From JBDHDH01 sp039591615 (GTDB lineage Bacteria; Gemmatimonadota; Gemmatimonadetes; Gemmatimonadales; GWC2-71-9), in contig JBDHDH010000005.1 of assembly GCA_039591615.1 (NCBI GenBank), positions 1-64,000 on the forward strand: a stretch of DNA of 64,000 nucleotides, written 5' to 3'. Positions 34,290-42,825 of this stretch are shown here, one piece after another. Made by a program: the position numbers and the translations under genes. Position 1 is the stretch's first letter. Each line of letters begins with the position of its first letter. The notes beneath the pieces were generated by a model, which had not been told where the DNA came from, did not search any database, and was given only the letters and a program-made list of their open reading frames with translations.

Positions 34290-35267
34290 ATGAAGACCAA
34301 TATGCACGATAACCTCGACGTCATCCGGCTGCGGGGCGTGACCAAGCGCTTCACAGGGCACACGGCCGTTCGTGCTCTTTCCCTCGGCGTGCCAGAGGGC
34401 GCAGTCTACGGCCTTCTGGGGCCAAACGGCGCAGGCAAAACGACGACGATTCGCATGATACTCAGCATCATTGTTCCGGATACGGGGACGATCGAGCTGT
34501 TTGGCCAGGAAGGATCGGGCCGAGATGTGAGCCATCGCATCGGGTACCTCCCCGAGGAACGCGGCCTCTATCGAAAGATGCGAGTGCTCGACCTCCTTGT
34601 CTTCCTCGCTGAAACCAAGGGCGTCCACCGGCGCCAGGCTCGGGCGGAAGGTGAGCGCTGGTTGGGCAAGCTGGGCCTCGAGGAATGGGCTCGGAGGAAA
34701 GTCGACGAGCTCTCCAAGGGCATGCAGCAGAAAGTGCAGTTCATTTCCACCGTGCTTCACCGGCCCGATCTGCTCGTCCTTGACGAGCCGTTCGCCGGAC
34801 TCGATCCAGTGAACGCGCAGGTCATGAAAGACACGGTCGTGGAGCTCGCCCAGAGCGGGACAACGGTGCTGTTCTCGACCCACATCATGGAGCAGGCGGA
34901 GAAGCTCTGCGACGCGGTCTGCATCATTGCTCAGGGGGAAAAGGTCGTGGACGGGTCACTTACGGAGGTGAAGCGTCGGCATGGCGGTCGGCACATCATC
35001 GTCGCCGTGGAACGGGGAGGCAGCGCGGTGGATCGCGCACTCCGGGATCCCCTCACGGTGGCCAAGGTGGACAACTACGGCCAATACGCCGAAGTGGAGT
35101 TGACGCCGACCGGAGATCCCCAGCAGTTGTTGCGCGGTCTCGTGGGTTCGGGAGCCAATGTGACACGCTTCGAGATTACCGAGCCTTCTCTCCACAAGAT
35201 CTTCATCGACCTCGTCAGCGGGGACGGCGAAGGTGCCGCACGCCCGCCAGGCCAGAGCCATGCATAA
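34290..35267 (+). CDS. ABC transporter ATP-binding protein (NatA-like)
   Basis: 325 residues from ATG at 34290; ATG at 34302 is also possible and a GTG at 34224 less so. Walker A GPNGAGKTTT, signature LSKGMQQKV, Walker B LLVLDEPFAGLD and H-loop FSTHIMEQ are intact. A C-terminal ~80-residue extension resembles DUF4162, common in NatA-type exporters. With the permease that overlaps its end by 8 bp it forms an ABC-2 exporter; substrate is unknown (sodium, drugs or lipids are known for relatives). Confidence 0.93.
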   Translation: MKTNMHDNLDVIRLRGVTKRFTGHTAVRALSLGVPEGAVYGLLGPNGAGKTTTIRMILSIIVPDTGTIELFGQEGSGRDVSHRIGYLPEERGLYRKMRVLDLLVFLAETKGVHRRQARAEGERWLGKLGLEEWARRKVDELSKGMQQKVQFISTVLHRPDLLVLDEPFAGLDPVNAQVMKDTVVELAQSGTTVLFSTHIMEQAEKLCDAVCIIAQGEKVVDGSLTEVKRRHGGRHIIVAVERGGSAVDRALRDPLTVAKVDNYGQYAEVELTPTGDPQQLLRGLVGSGANVTRFEITEPSLHKIFIDLVSGDGEGAARPPGQSHA

Positions 35268-36534
35268 GGTCTGGGTGGTGATGCGCAGAGAGTTTGTTGA
35301 GCGGGTCCGCAACAAGTGGTTCGTGATTTCTACGGTAGTGGGTCCGCTCGTCATGGCGGTCTTCATTTTCTTGCCTTTCATCCTCGCTGAGTCTGATGGG
35401 GGACATCGGTCCGTCGTCGTCGTCGATCTCACGAGTGATGAGTTCGGGTTACGCGTCACGAACGTGTTCAGCATGGCTGGCTCGATGTCGGTCTCCCGAC
35501 TGACCGTGCAACCCGATCGCCTGACGGCGGTGGGGGACTCGTTGGCTGGCCTGGTTGGGATGAAGGATCTCGATGGGTTCCTCATCGTCACCGATACGAC
35601 GGTCGAAGCTGGACAGGCGGAGTATCGCGGGTCGAATGTGTCCTCGCTCACCGATATGCGGGTTCTCGAACGCCTGTTGCGAGAGGTCGTGCTGGTGGAG
35701 CGTTTGAAGCGCGTGGGCGTGGATCCCGCAGCGGTGGCACGGGCGCAGACCCCTGTGCTGCTGCGCACGGTGGGCATTCGGGGTGGGCGGGTCACTGAGG
35801 ATTCCGGCGCGTCCACCTTCTTGCTCGGCTACATCATGTGGTTCATCCTCTACATGGCCATCCTGCTCTATGGGCTGCAGGTGATGGGATCCGTGGTGGA
35901 GGAGAAGAACTCACGAGTCATCGAAGTGCTGGTGTCGAGTCTCCGGCCGTTCCAACTGCTGGCAGGCAAGGTGGGAGGTGTCGGGGGCGTGGGCTTGTTC
36001 CAGTTGCTGATCTGGGGTGGCGCCGCCCGACTTCTGCTCACGCAGCGGACGCGGCTTGCTGAGGTCGTGGGGCTCCAAATGGGTACCGGGCAGTCCATCA
36101 CGTTACCCTCAATTCCGATCGACCTGATTTCTGTGTGCCTGTTGTATTTTCTCCTCGGGTATTTCCTCTACGCCGCGATGTTCGCAGCGGTGGGCGCGAT
36201 GTCGAGTACGGAGGCTGAGGCGCGACAGGCCCAGACACCGGTCGTGATGCTGCTTGCGATTCCAGCCATCATGCTCATTGCTGTGCTGGATAACCCGGAC
36301 GGATCGCTGGCTGTTGTCCTATCGCTCGTGCCCTTCTCCTCCCCAATCGCCATGCCGGTGCGGTGGGCTGCGACCGAGGTGCCACTCATCGAGTTGGGCC
36401 TTTCGGTCGCATTGGTCGGTTTTATGCTGGTAGCCACAACCTGGCTTGCTGCGCGTATCTACCGAGTCGGGATTCTCATGTACGGAAGGCGGCCTGGTCT
36501 GAGAGAGCTGGTTCGCTGGGTCCGAACCCCATAG
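35260..36534 (+). CDS. ABC-2 type permease (NatB-like)
   Basis: 424 residues from ATG at 35260. One N-terminal TM (~20-45) is followed by a ~140-residue external domain and five or six TMs (~190-410). EEKNSRVIEVLVSSLRPFQLLAGK is the conserved cytosolic coupling segment of the NatB family. It partners the ATPase immediately upstream. The exported substrate cannot be read from sequence. Confidence 0.92.
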   Translation: MHKVWVVMRREFVERVRNKWFVISTVVGPLVMAVFIFLPFILAESDGGHRSVVVVDLTSDEFGLRVTNVFSMAGSMSVSRLTVQPDRLTAVGDSLAGLVGMKDLDGFLIVTDTTVEAGQAEYRGSNVSSLTDMRVLERLLREVVLVERLKRVGVDPAAVARAQTPVLLRTVGIRGGRVTEDSGASTFLLGYIMWFILYMAILLYGLQVMGSVVEEKNSRVIEVLVSSLRPFQLLAGKVGGVGGVGLFQLLIWGGAARLLLTQRTRLAEVVGLQMGTGQSITLPSIPIDLISVCLLYFLLGYFLYAAMFAAVGAMSSTEAEARQAQTPVVMLLAIPAIMLIAVLDNPDGSLAVVLSLVPFSSPIAMPVRWAATEVPLIELGLSVALVGFMLVATTWLAARIYRVGILMYGRRPGLRELVRWVRTP

Positions 36535-36617
36535 CCACACACTGATACGGTCGGAGTCATCCCGCGTTTGCTCTCCGCGGATGACACGCTCTTTGCTGCC
36601 CGCTAGTTTAGAACGCC

Positions 36618-38495
36618 ATGTCGATTGCGTACGATGTCATCGTCGTCGGCGGCGGGCACGCGGGCGCGGAAGCGGCCACGGCCGCGGCCCGACTGGGCGC
36701 CCGGACACTCGTCATCACTGCCAATCTCGAAACCGTTGGCCAGATGTCGTGCAATCCGGCCATCGGTGGGGTGGCGAAGGGGACGGTGGTCCGGGAGGTT
36801 GATGCCCTCGGTGGCGTGATGGGCCGGGCGGCGGATAGGGCGACGATCCAGTTCCGGATGTTGAACCGCTCCAAGGGTCCGGCCGTGTGGGCGCCGCGGG
36901 CTCAGTGTGACCGCGGTCTCTATCGACGGGCTGTCCGAGAGCTCCTCGAGGCGCGGGACAACCTCGAGCTCCTGCAGAGTACGGTCGAGGCTTTGGTCCT
37001 CGAGCGCGAAGCCGTTGCCGGTGTCAGGACCGCAGACGGGCAGAGTATCACCGCGCGCGCCGTCGTTCTCACCACGGGGACGTTTCTCCGGGGTCGGATC
37101 CACGTGGGGACACGCACACAGATTGGGGCCGGGCGTGCGGGCGACCCCCCGACGGTTGCCCTTGCTGAGCAACTCGAAGGGTTGGGGCTCGAGGTAGATC
37201 GGTTCAAGACCGGGACGCCACCCAGGATCGACGGCCGGTCGGTGGATTTCGCGAAGCTCGAACGGCAGAACGGGGAGATGCCGACGTATCGCCTCTCTGC
37301 CTACCAGCGTTCGGAACGTCCGGCGCAGCGCCCTTGCTGGATTACCTGGGCCGCCGCCCCCGTGCGCGAGATCATCGAGAATCACCTCCATGAGTCGGCA
37401 CTGTACGGCGGAGCGATCGCGGGCCGAGGTCCACGCTATTGTCCTTCCATCGAGGACAAGATCGTCAAGTTTCCGAATGCGGAACGGCACCAGATCTTCC
37501 TGGAGCCCGAGGGACTCGAGACCACAGAGCTGTATGTCAACGGGCTCTCGACGTCGCTCCCCGTCCAGGTGCAGCGGGCCTTCCTGCAGGCGGTGCCTGG
37601 CCTCGAGCGTGCGCGGATGACCCGCGCTGGGTACGCAATCGAATACGACTACTACCCTCCTCGACAACTCACGCCGTGGCTGGAGGCTAAGGCGATCGAG
37701 CGCCTGTTCTTCGCCGGGCAGATCAATGGGACCACTGGGTATGAGGAAGCGGCCGGCCAGGGAGTCGTTGCCGGAGTCAATGCGGTCCGCCGTGTCCGTG
37801 GAGAGGAACCAGTCGTGCTGGGCCGGGACGATGCGTATATCGGGGTCCTCGTCGATGATCTCGTGACGAGGGGCGTCGATGAGCCATATCGTCTGTTCAC
37901 CTCGCGTGCCGAGTTCCGGTTGCTCTTGAGGCAGGATAATGCTCTGCGACGCCTTGGCCCGCGTGCGGAATCGCTTGGTATGCTCTCAGCAGAGGAAACG
38001 GAACGGCTCGTAACCCGAATAAAAACCGAAGACCATATCCTGAGCCTTGCCCAAAACTCGACCTTGATGGCAGAGGATGCGAACGCGGTACTGGTCGCGG
38101 TGGGAGAGAAGCCTGTCCGGGACTCACAGAGGGTCGCGGACCTGGCGCGTCGTCCCCGGGTGGGCCTGGCACAGCTCCTGAGCGCAGCGCGATCTGATCT
38201 GCCGGCCCAGAGCGAGGACGCGTGGATGTCGGCAGAGATCGAGATCAAATACGCCGGGTATTTACAGCGGGAGCGGGATGCCGCCAAGAAACTCCTCGAG
38301 CTACTGGACTTTGATCTCCCACGGGAACTTCCCTACCTTGAGCTTCAGAGCCTTAGCACCGAGGCGCGGCAGAAGTTGGACGGCACGCGGCCCACGTCCC
38401 TGGCGCAAGCTGCACGGATCCCAGGTGTGTCTCCAAGCGACCTCCAGAACCTGGTCTTGGAAGTAATCCGTCGCCGGAAGTCGGCTGCGGCGTAG
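36618..38495 (+). CDS. mnmG: tRNA uridine-5-carboxymethylaminomethyl synthesis enzyme MnmG
   Basis: 625 residues, full length. FAD motif VVGGGHAGAEAA, QMSCNPAIGGVAKG, the conserved Cys in RPCWITWA, QINGTTGYEEAAGQG and the C-terminal helical domain are all present. With MnmE it modifies U34 of certain tRNAs. rsmG, often next to mnmG near the origin, is missing; instead a 562-bp gap with parS sites leads to parAB. Confidence 0.97.
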   Translation: MSIAYDVIVVGGGHAGAEAATAAARLGARTLVITANLETVGQMSCNPAIGGVAKGTVVREVDALGGVMGRAADRATIQFRMLNRSKGPAVWAPRAQCDRGLYRRAVRELLEARDNLELLQSTVEALVLEREAVAGVRTADGQSITARAVVLTTGTFLRGRIHVGTRTQIGAGRAGDPPTVALAEQLEGLGLEVDRFKTGTPPRIDGRSVDFAKLERQNGEMPTYRLSAYQRSERPAQRPCWITWAAAPVREIIENHLHESALYGGAIAGRGPRYCPSIEDKIVKFPNAERHQIFLEPEGLETTELYVNGLSTSLPVQVQRAFLQAVPGLERARMTRAGYAIEYDYYPPRQLTPWLEAKAIERLFFAGQINGTTGYEEAAGQGVVAGVNAVRRVRGEEPVVLGRDDAYIGVLVDDLVTRGVDEPYRLFTSRAEFRLLLRQDNALRRLGPRAESLGMLSAEETERLVTRIKTEDHILSLAQNSTLMAEDANAVLVAVGEKPVRDSQRVADLARRPRVGLAQLLSAARSDLPAQSEDAWMSAEIEIKYAGYLQRERDAAKKLLELLDFDLPRELPYLELQSLSTEARQKLDGTRPTSLAQAARIPGVSPSDLQNLVLEVIRRRKSAAA

Positions 38496-38614
38496 ACGCG
38501 TTGGCCCTGGTGGCATGGGCTCGGTGCTCACGCCACCGCTTCCGACAGCGGCGACCCCTGCTTTCCCGGCCACAACTCTCCCGCCACGACGAGCGGTCAG
38601 CTTGCATTTCTGCC

Positions 38615-38630
38615 TGTTTCACGTGAAACC
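38615..38630. promoter_or_regulatory. parS centromere site
   Basis: TGTTTCACGTGAAACC matches the bacterial parS consensus TGTTTCACGTGAAACA at 15 of 16 positions. It is the loading site for ParB, whose gene lies 1.2 kb downstream. The perfect core palindrome GTTTCACGTGAAAC is intact. Confidence 0.92.
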
Positions 38631-38890
38631 GGTTGGAGATCGCCTGCCTCGACATACGAGCGGCTTCGGTCTGAACGTCGTGGAGGCGCACCGTGCGGGC
38701 CTCCGGGCTCGCCGGCCGGGAGCGCGATCCGCGCAGCGCTGCGCTGTGGTGCTTCGTTTGCCGTCTCCGACGTCGGATTCGCGAATCGCTTCTGCTCATC
38801 TTACTCTCGTTGGATATCGGCTCTTTCGTGTTCGCGATTCCCTCTCGCTGAGCGAGCGCGAGCCGCGATGGGTCTGCTGGAGCGCCCGGT

Positions 38891-38906
38891 CGTTTCACAT
38901 GAAACC
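38891..38906. promoter_or_regulatory. Second, degenerate parS site
   Basis: CGTTTCACATGAAACC matches the parS consensus at 13 of 16 positions, with one change in the central CACGTG (to CACATG). It is 276 bp from the first site and ~60 bp upstream of the candidate parA promoter, so ParB bound here could also affect parAB transcription. Confidence 0.75.
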
Positions 38907-38950
38907 TTAGCCCACCAATTGCGCAAACGTCCCGAAGGTCACAAGTTCTC

Positions 38951-38971
38951 TGGCACTGAGGGTGCTATACT
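38951..38971 (+). promoter_or_regulatory. Candidate parA promoter (sigma-54-like overlapping a -10 TATACT)
   Basis: TGGCACT-GAGG-GTGCT (38951-38966) fits the sigma-54 pattern with GG and GC 10 bp apart, while TATACT (38966-38971) is a good sigma-70 -10 box without a clear -35. Either would start transcription near 38977, leaving a ~80-nt leader before parA. Which, if either, is used cannot be told from sequence. Confidence 0.4.
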
Positions 38972-39004
38972 CGATGTAAGGCCCGGAGATCTCAGCCCAA
39001 GCCC

Positions 39005-39036
39005 GACTCACGTCACATCCGTGTAAGTCTTTTTTT
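39005..39036 (+). terminator. Terminator-like hairpin in the parA leader
   Basis: GACTCACG (39005-39012) pairs with CGTG-TA-AGTC (39020-39029), an 8-bp stem with a 2-nt bulge and a 7-nt loop, followed at once by seven T residues (39030-39036). It ends 21 nt before the parA ATG, so it could end mnmG transcripts or act as an attenuator of parAB. Confidence 0.55.
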
Positions 39037-39057
39037 GGCAATCGCTTACGAGGTCAG

Positions 39058-39879
39058 ATGGGTAGAGTAATTGCAATAGCCAACCAAAAAGGTGGGGTGG
39101 GCAAGACGACGACGGCGGTCAACCTCGCAGCGTCGTTGGCCGCTGCCGAGCGATCGACGCTACTGATTGACGGAGACCCCCAGGCCAACGCGACAAGTGG
39201 CATTGGAGCACGGGCTGAGAATATCGGCTATACCCTTTACGATAGCCTTATCGCCGATGTGCCGCTCGGGGAAACTGTGCTGCGACAGGTGGGATTCCCG
39301 CGCCTCGACGTGGTGCCCGCCACGCAAGACCTGGTTGGCGCGGAGCTCGAGCTCGTGGGTCGGCCGCAGCGCGAGTCCATGATGCGGCGCAAGTTGGCTT
39401 CTTTTCGTGACCGGTACGAATTCGTCCTTATTGACTGTCCGCCCTCGCTCGGCCTGCTCACGTTGAACATGCTCACCGCTGCGGATTCAGTGCTGATCCC
39501 TATTCAATGTGAGTACTACGCCCTCGAGGGGCTCTCGCAACTTCTCAACACGATCCGGTTAGTACAGCAGAATTGCAATGCATCCCTCGCCATCGAAGGT
39601 GTACTGCTCACCATGTACGACGCGCGCCTGAACCTCTCGCGTCAGGTCGGCGCTGAAGCCAAAGAGTATTTCGGCGGGAAAGTCTACCGAACCGCCATCC
39701 CGCGCAACGTTCGTCTCGCAGAAGCTCCGAGCTTCGGGAAACCAATCATCCTCTATGATGTCCAGTCGGTGGGAGCCAAGAGTTACCTGGCACTCGCGCA
39801 GGAACTCCTGCGGCGGATCGAAGCAAGCGAGGTCGCACCATCCACCGACGTGGCGGCACCCGCAAGGGCGTTGGTGTGA
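39058..39879 (+). CDS. parA: Chromosome-partitioning ATPase ParA (Soj)
   Basis: 273 residues. Deviant Walker A KGGVGKTTTAVN with the signature lysine, LIDGDPQANATSG, and Walker B-type LIDCPPSLGLLT identify ParA/Soj. It binds DNA non-specifically as an ATP dimer and moves ParB-parS complexes to segregate chromosomes. The short N-terminus (no HTH) fits chromosomal rather than P1-type plasmid ParA. GTGA couples it to parB. Confidence 0.97.
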   Translation: MGRVIAIANQKGGVGKTTTAVNLAASLAAAERSTLLIDGDPQANATSGIGARAENIGYTLYDSLIADVPLGETVLRQVGFPRLDVVPATQDLVGAELELVGRPQRESMMRRKLASFRDRYEFVLIDCPPSLGLLTLNMLTAADSVLIPIQCEYYALEGLSQLLNTIRLVQQNCNASLAIEGVLLTMYDARLNLSRQVGAEAKEYFGGKVYRTAIPRNVRLAEAPSFGKPIILYDVQSVGAKSYLALAQELLRRIEASEVAPSTDVAAPARALV

Positions 39880-40766
39880 CCACGCGGAGCGGACGAAAGC
39901 GACTCGGTCGAGGGCTCGAGGCGTTACTTGGCCCTCAGACCGTCGAGGCAGCTCGGCGCGAAGGTACCCTGCGTGAGATCCCTGTCGGCACAATCCAGCC
40001 CAATCCGTATCAACCACGCCGTGAGTTCGATTCAGCTGCCTTGGGTGAGCTTGCCGAGTCGATGCGTATCTCGGGGTTGCTACAACCTATCGTGGTACGG
40101 CCAAACGAAGACGGACCGTACGAGTTGATTGCCGGCGAACGGCGCTGGCGTGCTGCGCAGCAGCTCGGGTGGCAGCGAATCGGTGCAGTTGTCCGCGATG
40201 TCGATAATCGTACGCTCCTCACGTTCGCCCTGGTCGAAAACCTCCAGCGTGACGCGCTCTCACCCATCGACGAAGCTCGTGGCTACGCTCGCCTCATCGG
40301 TGAGTTTTCGGTGTCGCAGGCGGACGTGGGTGAACTCGTGGGAAGGGATCGATCGACGGTCGCCAATGCTCTTCGCTTATTGAAGCTGCCCGAAACGGTT
40401 CAGGTGCTGGTTCACGCTGGGCGCCTCAGCACCGGCCATGCCCGTGCGCTGCTGGGACTCGAGGATTCCGCGCAGGTGACCCGCCTTGCGCGGATCGCAA
40501 TGGAGCGACACCTGTCCGTACGCGAGCTCGAAGCCCTCGCCCGTGGCGGGCGCGCCCCGGAGAGGCGCCCCCGGACCAAACGTGGACAGCGTACCCTCGA
40601 CGCGGCAACCCGACGCGTTGAGGACGCGTTGCGACGGCGGCTTCAAACAGATGTCTTCGTCAGCAAACGCGGCAAGGAAGGTGGTCGAATCGCGATTAAC
40701 TTCTATTCCAGCGACGATCTTGAGCGCCTGTTGGAGATTGTGCTTGGTGAGCGGTTCGACGGATGA
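39876..40766 (+). CDS. parB: Chromosome-partitioning CTPase ParB (Spo0J)
   Basis: 296 residues, GTG start overlapping the parA stop. The N-terminal CTP-binding domain includes IQPNPYQPR and GERRWRAAQ; the central HTH reads SQADVGELVGRDRSTVANAL; a ~50-residue C-terminal dimerisation domain follows a basic linker. It loads at parS and slides as a CTP-dependent clamp. Two parS-like sites lie upstream of parA. Confidence 0.97.
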   Translation: MTTRSGRKRLGRGLEALLGPQTVEAARREGTLREIPVGTIQPNPYQPRREFDSAALGELAESMRISGLLQPIVVRPNEDGPYELIAGERRWRAAQQLGWQRIGAVVRDVDNRTLLTFALVENLQRDALSPIDEARGYARLIGEFSVSQADVGELVGRDRSTVANALRLLKLPETVQVLVHAGRLSTGHARALLGLEDSAQVTRLARIAMERHLSVRELEALARGGRAPERRPRTKRGQRTLDAATRRVEDALRRRLQTDVFVSKRGKEGGRIAINFYSSDDLERLLEIVLGERFDG

Positions 40767-41557
40767 AGCACAGTCCGCGCGTCACGATCATGATCCATCG
40801 GGACGATGCTGTGGAATCGCGGTCCCTGCGCATTCCGGTTTGGGTATTGCGGGCCGGCACGATCGCCGGTGGCGCGCTCTTCGTCTTCATCATCGTCGCG
40901 GCGATTCTCTACGGCCCGGTGACGCGCACGGCGGCCCGCGTCCCGGCCCTCAACCGAGAAATCGAAGCGCTCCGCGCCGAGGTGCAACAAGTTCGTGATC
41001 TCTCGGCGGCGTTGGAAGAAGTGGAAGCTCGCTACCAACAAGTCCGCACTATGCTCGGCGGCGACGTCGTCCCGGATCGTGCGCGAGTGGATCGTTCTTA
41101 CCCGACCGCTCCCCCGATTCTGGCCCGGGCGCCAGTGGGAGCGTCGCAGTACGTGACCGGACCCTCCCAACCGCGATACTGGCCGCTCGACGCTCCGGGG
41201 GTCATCACGCGGGGTGTTGCCGGCGAGGAGAGCGGTGCCGAATCTCACCGAGGTCTCGACGTGGCCGTTCCGAGGGGAACGCCCATTCGGGCGGCTGGCG
41301 GTGGCCTCGTTGCCCAGGCGGGATCGGATCCGGAATACGGACTCTTCGTGCTCATCAATCATCCGGATGAGTATCAGAGCATGTACGGGCACGCATCGCG
41401 GATTTTGGTGGCACCCGGGGACACGGTGCAGCCGGGCCAGGTCATCGCATTGTCAGGGTCCACCGGTCGTTCCACGGCACCCCACCTTCACTTCGAGATT
41501 CGGAGCGCGGGTCGCAATGTCGATCCACGCTCGATGGTGACGCAGGAGGGTTTGTAG
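40763..41557 (+). CDS. Membrane-anchored M23 peptidoglycan endopeptidase
   Basis: 264 residues: a short cytosolic N-terminus, one TM (~30-52), a coiled coil (~60-95) and a C-terminal M23 domain. Zinc ligands are visible in HRGLDVA (HxxxD) and HLHFEI; YGHAS is also conserved. Such enzymes cut peptide cross-links and shape the cell wall. It is coupled to parB by ATGA and followed 2 bp later by bactofilin, a known partner class for M23 enzymes. Confidence 0.93.
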   Translation: MKHSPRVTIMIHRDDAVESRSLRIPVWVLRAGTIAGGALFVFIIVAAILYGPVTRTAARVPALNREIEALRAEVQQVRDLSAALEEVEARYQQVRTMLGGDVVPDRARVDRSYPTAPPILARAPVGASQYVTGPSQPRYWPLDAPGVITRGVAGEESGAESHRGLDVAVPRGTPIRAAGGGLVAQAGSDPEYGLFVLINHPDEYQSMYGHASRILVAPGDTVQPGQVIALSGSTGRSTAPHLHFEIRSAGRNVDPRSMVTQEGL

Positions 41558-41559
41558 CT

Positions 41560-42033
41560 ATGGCCATTTTCTCCTCTGGCGGTGACAGCGCCCATGACCC
41601 ACGGGAGCGAGGCCCGGTTCGGGATAACAACTTGTCGATCATTGCCCCAGGCATGCGGATCGCTGGTGACCTCACGACCGATGGCGTCGTCAAGATTGAG
41701 GGCACTATCAAAGGAAGCATCCGGGCGCGACAACAGATTCTCGTCGCCAAGGGCGGAACGGTGGAAGGCGACCTCTACTCACGAGAAGCAATCATCGGTG
41801 GCAAAGTCCTTGGCGGCATCTACGCGGACGAGCGAGTTGAGGTCCAGCCGGGCTCGACGGTGAACGGTGACATCACGGCCCAGCGGATCGTCGTGCAGGA
41901 GGGGGGAGAGGTGAATGGCCACGTTCGGGTGGGTCGGCCGGCTGATAGCGCGCCCCCCCGCCAAGAGCAACGGAGCACGGGGGCCCCCATCCCCCCCCGT
42001 CAACCGGTCGCGCCGATCGGATCGAGTCGGTAG
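41560..42033 (+). CDS. Bactofilin-family cytoskeletal protein
   Basis: 157 residues. The central DUF583 right-handed beta-helix (~25-125) shows repeating hydrophobic/Gly turns such as VKIEGTIKGSIRA and GTVEGDLYSREAIIGGKVLG, flanked by disordered tails (the C-terminal one rich in Pro, Arg and Gln). Bactofilins polymerise without nucleotide and place cell-wall enzymes. Tight linkage to an M23 peptidase and ParAB suggests roles in shape and chromosome/pole organisation. Confidence 0.94.
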   Translation: MAIFSSGGDSAHDPRERGPVRDNNLSIIAPGMRIAGDLTTDGVVKIEGTIKGSIRARQQILVAKGGTVEGDLYSREAIIGGKVLGGIYADERVEVQPGSTVNGDITAQRIVVQEGGEVNGHVRVGRPADSAPPRQEQRSTGAPIPPRQPVAPIGSSR

Positions 42034-42050
42034 GGGGTCGGCGCGGGCAC

Positions 42051-42809
42051 ATGGCGACAGACCTCGCCACGCTCACGTGCTATCTGGATGATTACCTCCG
42101 CATCGAGGACGTCCCCGACGAACCCAATGCGTTAAACGGGCTTCAGGTCGAAAACTCCGGCACGGTTCGAAAACTCGCGGCCGCCGTTGATGCCTGTCAG
42201 GCGACTATCGATGGGGCGGTGGCCATTGGTGCGGATCTGCTCCTCGTGCACCACGGCTTGTTCTGGGGTGGCATCGAGCCGGTTACGGGGCGGCATGCCC
42301 GTCGCTTGAGGCGACTTCTTGCCTCCGATGTCGCGGTGTACGCAGCCCACATCCCACTGGATTGCCACCCGGAAGTGGGCAACAATATCGTCCTCGCCGA
42401 CATGCTAGGTCTGAGGGGCGTCACGTGGTTCGGCGACTACCGAGGGATCCCCATCGGTGTTGCCGGCCACGTCAATGCGACCCGGGACGGGCTCATCGAG
42501 CGACTCCGCGCGCAGCTCGGCGTACAGCCGCATGTGATTCCGACCGGCCCGGCGCAGATCGATCATGTCGGCATCATCACCGGCGGGGGTGGGAACATGA
42601 TCCGGGAAGCTCGAGACGCTGGGGTCGATACCTACGTGACGGGGGAAGGGGCTCACTACACCCACTTCGACGCGGAGGAGTGGGGGCTCAATGTGATCTA
42701 CGCCGGGCACTACGCGACCGAGACGGTTGGCGTGCGAGCACTGGCCGCTCATCTAGCGGAGAAGTTCGACGTTTCCTGGGAGTTCGTCGACCACCCCACG
42801 GGGCTGTGA
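42051..42809 (+). CDS. Nif3-like dinuclear metal-binding protein (YbgI/YqfO family)
   Basis: 252 residues, the compact YbgI form. Metal-ligand segments LLVHHGLFWGG, HIPLDCHPEVGNN and the C-terminal VIYAGHYATETVG are visible, with TGEGAHYTH between. The family forms a hexameric toroid with a two-metal centre; proposed roles (GTP cyclohydrolase I type 2, YbgI-like hydrolase) are unsettled. It follows bactofilin by 17 bp. Confidence 0.92.
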   Translation: MATDLATLTCYLDDYLRIEDVPDEPNALNGLQVENSGTVRKLAAAVDACQATIDGAVAIGADLLLVHHGLFWGGIEPVTGRHARRLRRLLASDVAVYAAHIPLDCHPEVGNNIVLADMLGLRGVTWFGDYRGIPIGVAGHVNATRDGLIERLRAQLGVQPHVIPTGPAQIDHVGIITGGGGNMIREARDAGVDTYVTGEGAHYTHFDAEEWGLNVIYAGHYATETVGVRALAAHLAEKFDVSWEFVDHPTGL

Positions 42810-42825
42810 GCCTGTCCCAAATGGC

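Larger units (their letters stand above)
38496..39057. other. Intergenic region with parS sites and parA leader
   Basis: 562 bp between mnmG and parA. It holds two parS-like 16-mers, an overlapping sigma-54/sigma-70-like promoter and a terminator-like hairpin, each listed separately. Open frames crossing it (for example 38515-38910 plus and 38353-38898 minus) give Arg/Ser/Pro-rich peptides without family features and are judged non-coding. No DnaA-box cluster was found by eye. Confidence 0.7.

Noticed and set aside
38353..38910. Opposed open frames in the parS region that might have been a lost rsmG
   Set aside because: Neither peptide has methyltransferase motifs; both are Arg/Ser-rich and span the parS sites.
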